DNA of 57,017 nucleotides from Nitrospirota bacterium (GCA_023476565.1 JAMCVZ010000015.1:1-57017), one strand, 5' to 3'. Numbered from the stretch's first letter, positions 34,048-44,077 are shown. Notes: generated from the sequence alone by a model not told the origin. Numbers and translations: made by a program.

Positions 34048-34076
34048 TTGACAAAATTTCGTTTTAACGATAAAAT
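34048..34076 (+). promoter_or_regulatory. Promoter of yceD-rpmF-plsX-fabH
   Basis: TTGACA (34048-34053), exactly 17 bases, TAAAAT (34071-34076). The start near 34083 gives a leader of about 33 bases before the yceD ATG. It is divergent from the cytochrome operon promoter, 80 bases away. Confidence 0.75.
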
Positions 34077-34115
34077 CAAAGACCTTACGTAATTTATGTA
34101 TGTTACTATAGTCTT

Positions 34116-34625
34116 ATGAAGATCATCGTTTCAGAAATACCCGAAGAGGGAATAGAGCTTGAATTATCGGAGGACATACGGTCTGAATCGGTAAAGCCGG
34201 CAGCTCCTGTTCAGGCATCTCTGAAAATCGAGAAAGCAGCTTCCGAAGTTTTTATCAGGGGCGTTGTCAGCGGGACTATCGAGCTGCAATGCAGCAGGTG
34301 CCTCAAGACCTTCACCATGGACATAAAATCCCGGATAGAGGTCGTTTACCATCCTGCCGAGTCTATCGGCAGGGATGAGCATTACGAATTGAAGAGTGAT
34401 GAGCTTGACATGGGTTTCTATAAAAATGATACTCTTGAGACCGGCGCCCTGCTTGAAGAGCAGTTGCTGCTGCATGTGCCGATGAAGCCCCTGTGTTCGC
34501 CTGAATGCAAAGGCATATGCCCTCAATGCGGTGCAGATTTGAATATAAGCCAGTGCAATTGTGATTTTTCGGAAGTAGATCCGCGACTTAGGGTCCTGGA
34601 ACAATTATTGAAAAGAAAGGAGTAA
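34116..34625 (+). CDS. yceD: YceD/DUF177 family protein
   Basis: A 169-residue protein with the DUF177 pattern: VFIRGVVSGTIELQCSRCLK (first CxxC), ELDMGFYKNDTLETGALLEEQLLLHVPMKPLC, and the end motif CSPECKGICPQCGADLN. The four C-terminal cysteines probably bind zinc. The gene is normally just upstream of rpmF, as here. In other bacteria YceD is linked to 23S rRNA processing or ribosome assembly. It is the first gene of the operon. Confidence 0.93.
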   Translation: MKIIVSEIPEEGIELELSEDIRSESVKPAAPVQASLKIEKAASEVFIRGVVSGTIELQCSRCLKTFTMDIKSRIEVVYHPAESIGRDEHYELKSDELDMGFYKNDTLETGALLEEQLLLHVPMKPLCSPECKGICPQCGADLNISQCNCDFSEVDPRLRVLEQLLKRKE

Positions 34626-34629
34626 GTTC

Positions 34630-34818
34630 ATGGCAAATCCAACACATCGCCATACAAAATCAAGAAGGGATAAGAGGAGGGCAAACTGGAAAGGGAAGCT
34701 CCCCACCCTTGCTGCATGTCCTGATTGCAAGGAATTGAAAGAGCCCCACAGGGCGTGCATCAACTGCGGCTCGTACAACGGCAAAAAGGTACTTGAGGTA
34801 GTCTCCAAAAAATCATGA
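34630..34818 (+). CDS. rpmF: 50S ribosomal protein L32
   Basis: A 62-residue protein with the L32 start MANPTHRHTKSRRDKRRANW and zinc-binding pairs CPDCKE and CINCG. It begins four bases after yceD with GGAG upstream, and its stop overlaps the plsX start (ATGA). This gene order is widely conserved. Confidence 0.97.
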   Translation: MANPTHRHTKSRRDKRRANWKGKLPTLAACPDCKELKEPHRACINCGSYNGKKVLEVVSKKS

Positions 34819-35828
34819 AAATCGCCCTCGACGCTATGGGGGGTGATTTCGCTCCTGAAATGACCATAGCAGGAGCCCTGGAGGCTGTAACCGAGTACGA
34901 CCTCGAAGTTGTTCTTGTGGGGGATAAACAGCGCATAAGCGAGGCGCTCAGGGATAAACGCTATCCCTCCGACAAAATATCCATATTCCATGCAGCCGAA
35001 GTCGTTGAGATGCATGAGTATCCCTCGACGGCCCTCAGGAAAAAGAGGGATTCCTCTATACGCAGGGCCGTAGAGCTTGCAAAAAGCGGCGAGGCTGACG
35101 CCGCCGTCAGCGCAGGCAATTCGGGGGTCGCGATGGCAACAGCCCTTTTTCTGCTGGGCAAATCGCCCAATGTCGACAGACCCGCGATAGCCGCGATAAT
35201 GCCGTCGCTGACAGGATTTTTCGTGCTCATCGACGCAGGGGCCAACGTGGACTGCAAGCCGGAAAACCTCCTCCAGTTCGCCCAGATGGGCGACGCCTAT
35301 TACAAGGCGATATTCGATGTCCCTAACCCCCGGATTGCGCTGCTCAGCATAGGCGAAGAAGACACAAAAGGCAACGAACTCACCAAAGTGGCGTTCAAGT
35401 ATCTCAAGAATGCGGGGATAAATTTCATAGGGAATATCGAGGGGAAAGATATTTTCTCCGGACATGCAGATGTAATCGTTTGTGACGGTTTCATAGGGAA
35501 CATAGTGTTAAAAGTAAGCGAGGGCCTTGCAGAAACCGTCCTCAAAATGCTGAGGAGAGAAATCGTTAATGTAGCGACGGGGAAAATCGGCTATATGATG
35601 ATAAAACCCGCCATCAAAAATTTCAAGAAAAAGACGGATTACTCAGAGTACGGCGGGGCGCCGCTCCTCGGGATAAACGGTACCTGCATAATAAGTCACG
35701 GGCGGTCCTCATCCAAAGCCATAAAGAATGCGATCAAAGTATCATCGGAAATGGCCAGGAAAAAGGTGCATGAAACGATTGCCCATACGCTGGGTGACTT
35801 TGTCATTAAGACAAAGGTTGAAGGCTGA
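34815..35828 (+). CDS. plsX: Phosphate acyltransferase PlsX
   Basis: A 337-residue enzyme converting acyl-ACP to acyl-phosphate for phospholipid synthesis at the membrane. Signature parts are KIALDAMGGDFAPEMTIAGA at the N-terminus, AVSAGNSGVAMATALFLLG, GANVDCKPENLLQFAQMG, IALLSIGEEDTKGNELTK and DVIVCDGFIGNIVLKVSEG. It has the usual family length. Translation is coupled to rpmF by the 4-base overlap, and fabH follows 84 bases later. Confidence 0.97.
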   Translation: MKIALDAMGGDFAPEMTIAGALEAVTEYDLEVVLVGDKQRISEALRDKRYPSDKISIFHAAEVVEMHEYPSTALRKKRDSSIRRAVELAKSGEADAAVSAGNSGVAMATALFLLGKSPNVDRPAIAAIMPSLTGFFVLIDAGANVDCKPENLLQFAQMGDAYYKAIFDVPNPRIALLSIGEEDTKGNELTKVAFKYLKNAGINFIGNIEGKDIFSGHADVIVCDGFIGNIVLKVSEGLAETVLKMLRREIVNVATGKIGYMMIKPAIKNFKKKTDYSEYGGAPLLGINGTCIISHGRSSSKAIKNAIKVSSEMARKKVHETIAHTLGDFVIKTKVEG

Positions 35829-35912
35829 GGGATGAATTAAGAATGAGGGGGAAAAAAATATAATGAGACCATGCCTTTTTTCAACCTTCATCCTTAGAAT
35901 GAGGTTGCCGCT

Positions 35913-36893
35913 ATGCTGAAGGCCGAAATCATTGCTACCGGCTCATATGTGCCTGAAAAAGTCCTGACCAACTTCGACCTGGAGGAAATGGTCGAGACCT
36001 CGGACGAATGGATTACGGAGCGGACAGGAATAAAAGAGAGGAGGGTCTCCGGCAAAGACCAGGCTGTATCGGATCTTGCATACGAAGCTGCAAAAAACGC
36101 GCTGAAACAGTGCGATCTCAAGGCAAAGGAGATAGACCTGATCATTGTCGCTACAGTAACAGGCGACATGCCCTTCCCCTCCACTGCCTGCATCTTGCAG
36201 GACCGCCTCGATGCAAAGAAAGCCGCTGCTTTTGACATAAATGCCGCGTGTTCAGGGTTTCTCTTCGCCCTCTCAACTGCCGAAAGTTTTATAAAATCAG
36301 GAGCACACAAGCGTATTCTCGTCGTTGGCGCGGACGCGCTGTCCAAGTTTGTCGACTGGGCGGACAGGGCAACCTGCGTGCTCTTCGGCGACGGGGCCGG
36401 AGCAGTTATCCTCCAGGCAGCCACAGGGGACAGCGGGATCCTTTCAACACATCTTTACTCTGACGGCAGTTTCGGCGAAATGCTCATGCTTCCTGCCGGC
36501 GGGTCAAGGAACCCCGCATCAAAGGAAACGGTCAGAAAGAGTCTCCACGCCATCAAGATGAAAGGGAACGAAACCTTCAAGATAGCTGTCCGGACACTCG
36601 AAAACCTCGCTGTCGATACGCTGAAAAAGAACAATCTGAAGCCTTCTCAACTTACAGCGCTCATTCCCCACCAGGCAAATCTGAGGATAATCCAGGCAAC
36701 GGCAAACAGGCTCGGACTGCCGATGGATAAGGTAGTCGTCAACATTGACAGGTACGGCAACACTTCCGCCGCATCCATCCCCATTGCACTCGATGAGGCC
36801 GCCAGGACGGGAAGGATCAGAAAAGGCGATTATATACTGCTCGAGGCGTTCGGCGGCGGCCTTACCTGGGCGTCGGCGCTTATTAAATGGTGA
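35913..36893 (+). CDS. fabH: 3-oxoacyl-ACP synthase III (FabH)
   Basis: A 326-residue condensing enzyme that starts fatty acid chains from acetyl-CoA and malonyl-ACP. The catalytic triad is visible: Cys in DINAACSGFLFAL, His in LIPHQANLRI, and Asn in DRYGNTSAASIPIAL. The N-terminal ATGSYVPEKVLTNFDLE and the WITERTGIKERR segment are typical. GAGG lies upstream of the ATG. It follows plsX in the same order seen in many bacteria. Confidence 0.97.
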   Translation: MLKAEIIATGSYVPEKVLTNFDLEEMVETSDEWITERTGIKERRVSGKDQAVSDLAYEAAKNALKQCDLKAKEIDLIIVATVTGDMPFPSTACILQDRLDAKKAAAFDINAACSGFLFALSTAESFIKSGAHKRILVVGADALSKFVDWADRATCVLFGDGAGAVILQAATGDSGILSTHLYSDGSFGEMLMLPAGGSRNPASKETVRKSLHAIKMKGNETFKIAVRTLENLAVDTLKKNNLKPSQLTALIPHQANLRIIQATANRLGLPMDKVVVNIDRYGNTSAASIPIALDEAARTGRIRKGDYILLEAFGGGLTWASALIKW

Positions 36894-36915
36894 TTTCCGG
36901 TAATCCCCCCTCACT

Positions 36916-36932
36916 CCCCTTTAATAAAGGGG
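36916..36932. repeat. CCCCTTT-AAT-AAAGGGG hairpin
   Basis: A perfect 7-base stem with a 3-base loop, preceded by CCCCCCTCACT, just after fabH. There is no T run, so it is not an ordinary terminator. This pattern resembles short dispersed REP-like units common in such genomes. Confidence 0.4.
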
Positions 36933-37011
36933 GAATATCTGAACTTTCTTGCGGAGTCCCGGTCATAATTAAATTACAGCTTACGGATATTTTCATGAGG
37001 TAGAATTACCG

Positions 37012-38271
37012 ATGGATTTATTTGAAGGACAGGAAAAAGCAGCACGCGCTCCCGACAATGCATCCCCCCTCGCCTATCGCATGTCCCCCGGAACCCTTGA
37101 TGAATACGTGGGCCAGGAGCATATACTCGGTGAAGGCAAGCTCCTCAGAAGGGCGATTGAAGCCGACAGGATCACCTCCCTTATCCTGTACGGCCCCCCG
37201 GGCACAGGGAAAACCGCCCTGGCAAGAGTTATCGCTGCAAAAACAAAGGCCCATTTTGAATGGCTCAATGCAGCTACCGCGGGGCTCGATGACCTCAGGA
37301 AAGCGATTCAGGCCGCACGGACAAGAAAGGCGAAAGGCATCCGCACAATCCTTTTTCTCGATGAGATACACAGGTTCAACAAACTCCAGCAGGACGCGCT
37401 CCTGCCCGATGTTGAGGAAGGGAACATCATACTGATAGCCGCTACGGTCGAGAACCCGTTCTTTTACGTGAATTCGGCCCTGCTTTCGAGGAGCCAGGTA
37501 TTTGAGCTCAAACCCCTTACAGAGGAAGAACTTTTGAAGATAGTGGCCCGTGCCCTTGAAGACAAAGGGCGGGGGCTCGGCAATCTCAAGCTGGCTGCCG
37601 AGGAGGCTGCCTTGAAACATATCGCTAAGATGTCCGGAGGAGATGCGCGCAAGGCTTTATCCGCACTCGAGATAGCCGCGCTGACGACAGCCCCCGGTGA
37701 AAACGGCGTTATAACGGTCTCCATAGAAACCGCAGAGGAGTCCATCCAGAAGAAGGCCCTAGTTTACGATAAGTCGGGAGACCAGCACTATGATACTATT
37801 TCGGCCTTTATCAAGAGCATGAGGGGTTCGGACCCCGACGCGGCCCTCTACTATCTCGCCAGGATGCTCTACGCAGGCGAGGACCCGCGTTTTATCGCCC
37901 GGAGAATAGTCATATGCTCATCCGAGGATGTGGGCGATGCCGATCCCATGGCGCTGGTTCTGGCGACGGCGGCGCTGAGGGCGGTGGAATTCATAGGCAT
38001 GCCCGAAGCGAGAATCCCCCTTGCGCAGGCGACTGTATATATTGCAAAGGCGCCCAAGAGCAATGCCTGCTACAAGGCCATAGAGGCGGCGCTGGAGGAT
38101 ATCAAGAATGAAGAGACCATGGAGGTCCCCGAGCATCTGAAAGACAGCAGCTATCCTGGCGCCGAACAATTGGGGCGCGGCAAAGGGTACAAGTATCCCC
38201 ACGACTACGGGGGACATGTCGAACAGGAATACCTGAAAAAGAAAAAGAAGTACTACAACCCCGAACAGTAG
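37012..38271 (+). CDS. rarA: AAA+ ATPase RarA/MgsA (replication-associated recombination)
   Basis: A 419-residue protein with [21 protein letters not shown] at the start, Walker [13 protein letters not shown], Walker [21 protein letters not shown], sensor 1 ATVENPFF and sensor 2 [13 protein letters not shown]. The C-terminal tetramerisation region ([35 protein letters not shown]) is complete. RarA acts at stalled replication forks with the clamp-loader-like fold. It starts 118 bases after fabH. Confidence 0.96.
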   Translation: MDLFEGQEKAARAPDNASPLAYRMSPGTLDEYVGQEHILGEGKLLRRAIEADRITSLILYGPPGTGKTALARVIAAKTKAHFEWLNAATAGLDDLRKAIQAARTRKAKGIRTILFLDEIHRFNKLQQDALLPDVEEGNIILIAATVENPFFYVNSALLSRSQVFELKPLTEEELLKIVARALEDKGRGLGNLKLAAEEAALKHIAKMSGGDARKALSALEIAALTTAPGENGVITVSIETAEESIQKKALVYDKSGDQHYDTISAFIKSMRGSDPDAALYYLARMLYAGEDPRFIARRIVICSSEDVGDADPMALVLATAALRAVEFIGMPEARIPLAQATVYIAKAPKSNACYKAIEAALEDIKNEETMEVPEHLKDSSYPGAEQLGRGKGYKYPHDYGGHVEQEYLKKKKKYYNPEQ

Positions 38272-38279
38272 GAGGCATT

Positions 38280-39008
38280 ATGTTTCGCCTTGTTCTTCTG
38301 AGGCATGGAGAAAGCATCTGGAATAAAGAGAACAGGTTTACCGGGTGGACCGATGTCGATTTGTCCGAAAAGGGAAGAGAGGAGGCAAAGAGAGCGGGCC
38401 TGCTCCTCAAAAACAACGGTTATGTTTTTGATGCAGCTTATACCTCTGTTTTAAAAAGGGCTATAAGGACATTATGGATTGTGCTGGACGAAATGGATAT
38501 GATGTGGCTTCCTGTCCACCGTTCATGGCGTTTAAACGAGCGCCACTACGGCGCTTTGCAGGGATTGAACAAAGCCGAGACAGCCTCCCGTTTCGGTGAG
38601 GAGCAGGTGCACATATGGAGGAGGAGTTTTGACATGCCTCCGCCTCCCCTTGATAAGGACGATGAAAGGTATCCGGGACATGACCCGCGGTACAAAGATT
38701 TGCCTGAGAATGAGCTGCCCGTGACAGAGAGCCTGAAGGATACCATAGCGCGCTTTTTGCCGTACTGGCATGAAGAGATAGCCCCATCCGTCAGATCAGG
38801 GAAACGGGTGCTCGTTGCCGCTCACGGCAATTCCCTGAGGGGGCTGGTAAAATATCTTGACCGGAGATCCGATGAGGAGATCGTAAAGCTGAATATCCCG
38901 ACAGGAACACCGCTCGTTTACGAGCTTGACGATAAGCTGAATCCGGTCAGGCGCTTTTATCTCGACGATAAAGACACTGACACTGTTTACGGAGTGGAAA
39001 ATGTGTGA
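38280..39008 (+). CDS. gpmA: 2,3-bisphosphoglycerate-dependent phosphoglycerate mutase
   Basis: A 242-residue glycolytic enzyme interconverting 3- and 2-phosphoglycerate. It has the phosphohistidine motif [18 protein letters not shown], the [15 protein letters not shown] loop, [18 protein letters not shown] and the second histidine region [18 protein letters not shown]. It has a strong GGAGG site, and its end overlaps the next gene by eight bases. Confidence 0.96.
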   Translation: MFRLVLLRHGESIWNKENRFTGWTDVDLSEKGREEAKRAGLLLKNNGYVFDAAYTSVLKRAIRTLWIVLDEMDMMWLPVHRSWRLNERHYGALQGLNKAETASRFGEEQVHIWRRSFDMPPPPLDKDDERYPGHDPRYKDLPENELPVTESLKDTIARFLPYWHEEIAPSVRSGKRVLVAAHGNSLRGLVKYLDRRSDEEIVKLNIPTGTPLVYELDDKLNPVRRFYLDDKDTDTVYGVENV

Positions 39009-39810
39009 ATTCTGCACAAAGCACGGGGACGGGAAGATCTGGTACAAGAATGCCGCCAATTACGCGCAGGACCTTGTCTCTGATTTAAACCGCCGGCAGT
39101 ACATCGGGGGCTTTCTTGAATCTACTATCCGGGACGGGTTCACTGCACTCGGGCGCCTTGAGGCCCTCTTCAGGAAGAGAGGAAGACTTCCCGACTCCAT
39201 GGTATCCGCTATGGTAACCCGCGCGAAAAAAGAGCATTTCGGGCAAGTCTTGCCCATAGAGGAAATAAGGGACCTGGTGCTCAGGGCGGAAACCGTCGTC
39301 AGAATGCCGTGCGCCTGCCGTTGGGCTGCGCAAAAAAAGGAGGCCAGATGCTGTTATGGCGTCAGCTACAGCCCTGAGGCCTGGTACAGGAATATAGACA
39401 TGGGCTATTTCGGCAAGCTCCCCGGTGAGGGTCTCGAATCCTTGAGGAGGGAGGACGCGATAAAGCAGATGGAGGAATTGGAAAACAGCGGCGCAATACA
39501 TACCATCTGGACCATGGTTACTCCTTTTATCGGCGCTGTCTGCAATTGTACGGCCCCCGACTGCATCGCCATGAGGACCCTTTCCGGCATACGCGTGGAA
39601 ACCCTGGCCAGGGCTGAGTATGTTGCAACGGCGGCTGAGAAACTGTGCGATGGCTGCGGGCATTGTACGGGGGCGTGCCAGTTCGGCGCGATAGGGAGCA
39701 TGACCGTAAACGGTAAGACCGCAGCTTTAATTGACCCGCACAAATGTTTCGGCTGCGGCTTGTGCCGCACTGCATGTCATGCCAATGCCATTGCGCTTGT
39801 TTTGCGTTAG
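39001..39810 (+). CDS. 4Fe-4S ferredoxin-domain protein
   Basis: A 269-residue cytoplasmic iron-sulfur protein. The C-terminus has two [4Fe-4S] motifs: [12 protein letters not shown] and [12 protein letters not shown]. The N-terminal two thirds has extra conserved cysteines ([39 protein letters not shown]) that could hold further clusters. Proteins of this layout occur in strict anaerobes but have no assigned reaction that I can name. It is translationally coupled to gpmA by an eight-base overlap. Confidence 0.85.
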   Translation: MCEFCTKHGDGKIWYKNAANYAQDLVSDLNRRQYIGGFLESTIRDGFTALGRLEALFRKRGRLPDSMVSAMVTRAKKEHFGQVLPIEEIRDLVLRAETVVRMPCACRWAAQKKEARCCYGVSYSPEAWYRNIDMGYFGKLPGEGLESLRREDAIKQMEELENSGAIHTIWTMVTPFIGAVCNCTAPDCIAMRTLSGIRVETLARAEYVATAAEKLCDGCGHCTGACQFGAIGSMTVNGKTAALIDPHKCFGCGLCRTACHANAIALVLR

Positions 39811-39862
39811 GAATTATATAAGTTTTTGTCTATCCGGCCACTTATTAATTGAATTATATAAG
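39811..39862. repeat. Direct repeat GAATTATATAAG
   Basis: The 12-mer occurs at 39811-39822 and again at 39851-39862, exactly 40 bases apart, in the AT-rich gap before the next operon. It could be a duplicated promoter element or regulator site. No family is recognised. Confidence 0.4.
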
Positions 39863-39975
39863 CAAAACACCGTAATATAAATAAGGACCTTCACTGTATG
39901 CAGTTCTGATAGACTCTGCTATTAAGCTTGTGGAGGAAAACGGCAGCCGGCGCCGGTGCTTTAAGATGCCCGGGG

Positions 39976-40275
39976 ATGATTCCTGTGGAAGAGGTTAATG
40001 AGCTCATAAGGCGTTACGGTCTTGGAGAGGACCCGGAGCATGTGATTATTCCTATTCGCGGTGAGAACGGCAGGGTCAAGCGCTGTTTCCTGCTGAAAAG
40101 AAGATTTCTCCGGGTCGTTTTCCCCGATGGGCATTATGCCGATTATCCTCTTGCAAGCTTAATCGAGGCGACCGTCAGATACCCGGACCTTTTACTGAGT
40201 GAAGCGCTTACTATAATACAGAAAGAGCAGGAGAATGATTCAGATGAAAATACCGATGCACATGAGACACCCTGA
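39976..40275 (+). CDS. Small conserved-looking protein of unknown function
   Basis: Not recognised. From the ATG at 39976 the product is 99 residues (MIPVEEVNELIRRYGLGEDP...), basic in the middle (KRCFLLKRRFLRVVFPDGHY) and acidic at the end (EQENDSDENTDAHE). The frame extends to a TTG at 39928, giving 115 residues. It has no TM segment or cysteine motif. It lies directly before the RNase E/G gene with no gap, so it is probably co-translated with it. Confidence 0.65.
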   Translation: MIPVEEVNELIRRYGLGEDPEHVIIPIRGENGRVKRCFLLKRRFLRVVFPDGHYADYPLASLIEATVRYPDLLLSEALTIIQKEQENDSDENTDAHETP

Positions 40276-41745
40276 ATGATGAAAAAGAAGATATTCATAA
40301 ACGCCCTCTACCCGGAAGAAAAGAGAGTAGCGATCGTCGAAGACGGCAAGCTCGTCGACTTCTATGTTGAAGTGGCCTCGAGAGAACACCTGAAAGGAAA
40401 TATCTATAAGGGTGTCGTTGTCAGGATAGAGCCGGGCCTTCAGGCGGCATTTGTAGACTTCGGGTATAGAAAACAAGGTTTTCTTCAGATGCGGGAAATC
40501 CAGCCCGAATATTTCCAGAACAAGAAACAGGGCAAAAAGGCAAGAATCCAGGATGTCCTGACAAAAGGCCAGGAAGTTATCGTCCAGGTCGAAAAGGATG
40601 AAAGGGACACAAAGGGCGCGAGCTTAACAACCTACATATCCATACCGGGCAGGTATATTGTCATGATGCCCGGCCAGAAGAGGGTCGGCATTTCAAGGAA
40701 GATAGAGAGCAGGGAGGACAGGGACCGTTTGAAGGAGATGTTCAATGCCCTCAAGCTTCCCAATAATATGGGATTTATCCTGAGGACGGCCTGCAGCGAC
40801 AGAATAGGAGAAGAGCTGGAAAATGACTTGAAGTACCTTACCAAGCTCTGGAGCAAAATACAGGCCGAATCAAAAAAGGTTTCCGGTCCTGCGCTCATCT
40901 ATAAGGAACAGGACATTGCGGTAAGGACGGTCAGGGACTACCTGACATCCGATGTGGATGAAGTGCTTGTCGACAGCGGAGAGGCGTTCCGGAACACGAA
41001 AGATTTCCTGAGAAAGACGCTCCCCTGGCGCAAGATCAATATCAAGTATTACAGGGACAAGAGACCCATCTTCTTTAACCACAATATCGAGGAACAAATA
41101 GCAAAAATCAACGACAGGTATGTATCGCTGCCTTCTCACGGATACCTCGTATTCGACAAGGCGGAGGCGCTTACCGCCATAGACGTCAATTCCGGCAAGA
41201 GCAGGAAAGAGGGGGACGTCGAGGCCACGGCGCTGAGGACGAACCTTGAGGCGTCCGAGGAGATTGCGCGGCAGCTCAGGCTCAGAGATATAGGCGGGCT
41301 CATCGTCATCGACTTCATCGATATGGCTTCCTCCAAGAACAGGAGAGAGGTCGAAAACAGCATGAAGAACGCCCTGAGCTCCGACAAGGCGCATACGGAA
41401 ACAGGCGGGATATCGAAGTTCGGCATCCTGGAAATGACCAGGGAGAGATTGAGGACAGCGTATTTTGATTCGATAAACAAGAAATGCACGGTCTGCAGCG
41501 GCGCCGGGATCATGAAGTCAGCGGAGATCGTTGCCGTTTCAGCCCTCAGGGATATCCACACCAGGGTTTCGTCAGGAGAGGTAAAGGGGATAAGCTGCCG
41601 TCTGCCTGTAGAAAGCTCGAATTACCTGATCAATACAAAGAGAGATGAAATCGTGTCCCTCGAAAAAGCATTCAACATCAGGATTGCCATTACCGGCGAT
41701 ACCGGGCTTCTCCCCGGGCAATATTCCATTGATGTGGAAAATTGA
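40276..41745 (+). CDS. rng: Ribonuclease E/G family endoribonuclease
   Basis: A 489-residue enzyme of RNase G size. The N-terminal S1 domain is split in the usual way (KGNIYKGVVVRIEPGLQAAFVDFGYRKQGFL). The DNase-I-like catalytic domain has LTAIDVNSGKS and the second acidic site GGLIVIDFIDM. The zinc-link CTVCSGAG and a short C-terminal region follow. There is no long degradosome-scaffold tail, so rng fits better than rne. It processes rRNA and decays mRNA. It starts directly after the small upstream gene. Confidence 0.94.
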   Translation: MMKKKIFINALYPEEKRVAIVEDGKLVDFYVEVASREHLKGNIYKGVVVRIEPGLQAAFVDFGYRKQGFLQMREIQPEYFQNKKQGKKARIQDVLTKGQEVIVQVEKDERDTKGASLTTYISIPGRYIVMMPGQKRVGISRKIESREDRDRLKEMFNALKLPNNMGFILRTACSDRIGEELENDLKYLTKLWSKIQAESKKVSGPALIYKEQDIAVRTVRDYLTSDVDEVLVDSGEAFRNTKDFLRKTLPWRKINIKYYRDKRPIFFNHNIEEQIAKINDRYVSLPSHGYLVFDKAEALTAIDVNSGKSRKEGDVEATALRTNLEASEEIARQLRLRDIGGLIVIDFIDMASSKNRREVENSMKNALSSDKAHTETGGISKFGILEMTRERLRTAYFDSINKKCTVCSGAGIMKSAEIVAVSALRDIHTRVSSGEVKGISCRLPVESSNYLINTKRDEIVSLEKAFNIRIAITGDTGLLPGQYSIDVEN

Positions 41746-41769
41746 AATGCGGGCAGGCTGTACATAAAC

Positions 41770-41800
41770 GGCCGGGTCATCTTGCCGGCATGACCGGCCT
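41770..41800 (+). terminator. Hairpin after the RNase gene
   Basis: GGCCGG-G-TCAT pairs with ATGACCGGCC (one bulged G) around a ten-base loop, followed by TTTCGAACTTTT. The T run is imperfect. Confidence 0.45.
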
Positions 41801-41877
41801 TTCGAACTTTTCCGCCGGCAGCGCAGGAATACATGTGACACAGACCTTGAAGAGCAGCGCGTCCGGGCGGGAAGCGT

Positions 41878-43377
41878 TCAGTTAATGGAGAATTTCTTTT
41901 CTTCCATCCTGGCCTTCAGTATCTCGCCGAGCCTGCCAAGGCCGTCGGAAGATTTTTCCTCTTTCACGGTCGAATCTTTATAACGCTTGAATTCGTCACG
42001 CTCATCTTTATCCGTTACCCCTCTGCGGCTCAGGCTTATCCTGTTGCGGCCAGCATCCACTTCCAGTACGACCACCTGCATTTCAGTACCTGCAGGAAAC
42101 ATTCTGCTATGGTCCGAGCCAGCCGGGGTCCCCATTTCCGAGTTGGGGATAAGTCCGGTCAATCCGCTGCTCAGCTTTAAAAAAATACCGAACGGCATGA
42201 CTTTTTCGACAACCCCGTCGACGAACTCACCCGCTGCCGGAAAAACTGCCTGCCTGGGTTCGGGCTTCGGCTGCATGGAGAGGGAAAGCTTCCTGTTCCG
42301 GGGATCGGTTGACAGGACATAAGCCTCTACCTGCTGTCCGACCCCGACCACCTCTTTGGGATGATTTATTCTCTTCCCTGTGCCGAAATTGGAAATGTGG
42401 ATCAATCCGTCAATACCGGGCTCGATGTTCACAAAAGCGCCGAAGGGCACCAGCCGCACAACCGTTCCGCTCACCTTGCTCCCGTCGGGAAATTTTTCAG
42501 TTGCGCCGATCCAGGGGTCCGGAATTGTCGCCTTAATGCTCAGGGCAAGACGGTTGTTGTCCCAATCAAGGGACAATATTTTTGCGGTAACTTTCTGTCC
42601 TACGGCTACAATGCCATCGAGGCTCTCAGCCTTGCCCCAGGATATTTCGCTGAGCGGGATCAGGCCGTCAATGCCCCCGAGATCGACGAATGCGCCGAAT
42701 TTCTGTATGGAACGGACTGTGGCGGCAATATCCATTCCCACTTGGAGGGACTCCTTGAGCTTCTCTACGCGGGACTGCCTTTCCTGCTCAAGCAGTGCAC
42801 GCCTCGAAAGGACGATATTGCGGCCGTTGTTTTTGAATTCCAGCACTTTGAACTCGAAGGTCTTGTTTACATGGCCGTCCGCTGCAGTGCCGTTGCTCCT
42901 GAGGTCGATCTGGGAGAACGGGCAAAAACACCTTATCCCGTCTACCGATACCTCGAACCCTCCTTTCACCTCGCTTTTTACAACACCGGTTACAGGGAGG
43001 CCCGCGCTGTGCGCATCGCGGATGCTGTTGAGTTTACCGGACGGACAGCCGTGGACAAGTGTCGTCAATTTCCTGGCGCCGTCCTGCACCCCCGTAAAGA
43101 AGGCTTCGAGTTCATCACCTTCTTTTATCCGGCAGGTTCCGTCCTCTTCGATAAATTCACCCAGGTCTATTATGCCCTCGCTCTTTCCGCCGAGGTCGAC
43201 ATAAACAAGGTCTCCGGAAATATCGACTACCCTGGATTTGACCTTCTGCCCGGGGGTAAGCCGTTCCGGCATATTAATGCTCTTTTCAAATAATGCGGCA
43301 AAACTCTCTTCCTGCTCAACAGGCACGTCACCCTGCCCGGCATTCGAAGAGTTGTCTAAATTTTTTTCGTCAGACAT
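41878..43377 (-). CDS. rpsA: 30S ribosomal protein S1 (multi-S1-domain RNA-binding protein)
   Basis: From the ATG at 43377 (GAGAGG nine bases upstream) the product is 499 residues with about five S1 folds. Examples are VKSRVVDISGDLVYVDLGGKSEG, GMDIAATVRSIQKFGAFVDL, GSKVSGTVVRLVPFGAFVNI and VDGVVEKVMPFGIFLKLSSG, each with a GLIPxSE or GLIHISN loop. It brings mRNA to the ribosome. The frame runs on to 43410, but that start is less likely. The window shows no second rpsA, and the domain count is within the family range. The final 45 residues are charged and disordered-looking. Confidence 0.9.
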   Translation of the reverse strand: MSDEKNLDNSSNAGQGDVPVEQEESFAALFEKSINMPERLTPGQKVKSRVVDISGDLVYVDLGGKSEGIIDLGEFIEEDGTCRIKEGDELEAFFTGVQDGARKLTTLVHGCPSGKLNSIRDAHSAGLPVTGVVKSEVKGGFEVSVDGIRCFCPFSQIDLRSNGTAADGHVNKTFEFKVLEFKNNGRNIVLSRRALLEQERQSRVEKLKESLQVGMDIAATVRSIQKFGAFVDLGGIDGLIPLSEISWGKAESLDGIVAVGQKVTAKILSLDWDNNRLALSIKATIPDPWIGATEKFPDGSKVSGTVVRLVPFGAFVNIEPGIDGLIHISNFGTGKRINHPKEVVGVGQQVEAYVLSTDPRNRKLSLSMQPKPEPRQAVFPAAGEFVDGVVEKVMPFGIFLKLSSGLTGLIPNSEMGTPAGSDHSRMFPAGTEMQVVVLEVDAGRNRISLSRRGVTDKDERDEFKRYKDSTVKEEKSSDGLGRLGEILKARMEEKKFSIN

Positions 43378-43556
43378 GATATTTAACCTCTCACTTTTTT
43401 TTAAGCGCAATCCCCTGGTTGTGCCGATAGTTACTACAATGCAGGGTAGTGCACAATGATTAAGAACTTTAAGTTTAATGAATTCAGGAGAAAAGAGTCA
43501 ATTTTTTTAAGAGAATCAGGGAGACAGGAATGAAAGAATACGCAAGGGCGCACATC

Positions 43557-43592
43557 AAAAAAAGCGGGGACCGGCATAAGGGCCGGATCCCG
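43557..43592 (-). terminator. Rho-independent terminator of the universal stress gene
   Basis: On the minus strand GGGATCCGGC pairs with GCCGGTCCC (one bulge) around CCTTAT, followed by seven T (43563-43557). It lies six bases after the stop. Confidence 0.75.
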
Positions 43593-43597
43593 AAGCT

Positions 43598-44077
43598 CTA
43601 TTCAACCACACAAACGGCAATCCCCGTACCGTGGCCGATTACCTTGCCAGTAACGCTCCCCATGATGAGCCGCTCGGTTTGCGAGCGGCCGCAGCGCCCG
43701 ATTACAATGGTCTGGTAGCCCCCTGTTCTTGCCTCCTCCAGGATGCTCCCGGCCGTATCGTAGGAGTCGGAAACCGACCTGACCGCTATCTGCTGCTGGT
43801 CTATTCCCCTTTTGAGCAATATCTCTATTGCGTCACGAAAGATGGGCTCAAGCCTTGAGGTCTGGGCTGAAAGCCATTTGTCTACGATCTTTTCCCTGAC
43901 TTCTTTCTCCTCTTCGGAGAGGACATGCCCGTCATCCCAGAACGCGGCCGGCACATACGGCAGAACATGGAAAAGGGTTATCTGTACATCGCTTACACCG
44001 GCAAACTGCCGTGCGGTATAAGCCACGGCCTTCAATGCACAGGGTGAGCCGTCGATTGCTACAAGGATCTTTCTCAT
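43598..44077 (-). CDS. Universal stress protein, UspA family
   Basis: From the ATG at 44077 (AAGGAGAGG upstream) the product is 159 residues. It begins MRKILVAIDGSPCALKAVAYTA and ends with the nucleotide-binding loop IVIGRCGRSQTERLIMGSVTGKVIGHG, close to the G-x2-G-x9-G-[ST] signature of ATP-binding members. It has the usual single-domain length. It is monocistronic with its own terminator. Its exact stress role is unknown. Confidence 0.92.
   Translation of the reverse strand: MRKILVAIDGSPCALKAVAYTARQFAGVSDVQITLFHVLPYVPAAFWDDGHVLSEEEKEVREKIVDKWLSAQTSRLEPIFRDAIEILLKRGIDQQQIAVRSVSDSYDTAGSILEEARTGGYQTIVIGRCGRSQTERLIMGSVTGKVIGHGTGIAVCVVE

Noticed and set aside
34120-35470. Minus-strand open frames opposite yceD and plsX
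   Set aside because: They mirror strongly conserved plus-strand genes and have no recognisable protein features.
42361-43293. Long plus-strand open frame of about 310 codons
   Set aside because: It is entirely antisense to the S1 ribosomal protein, whose repeats are clear on the minus strand. The plus frame shows no domain.
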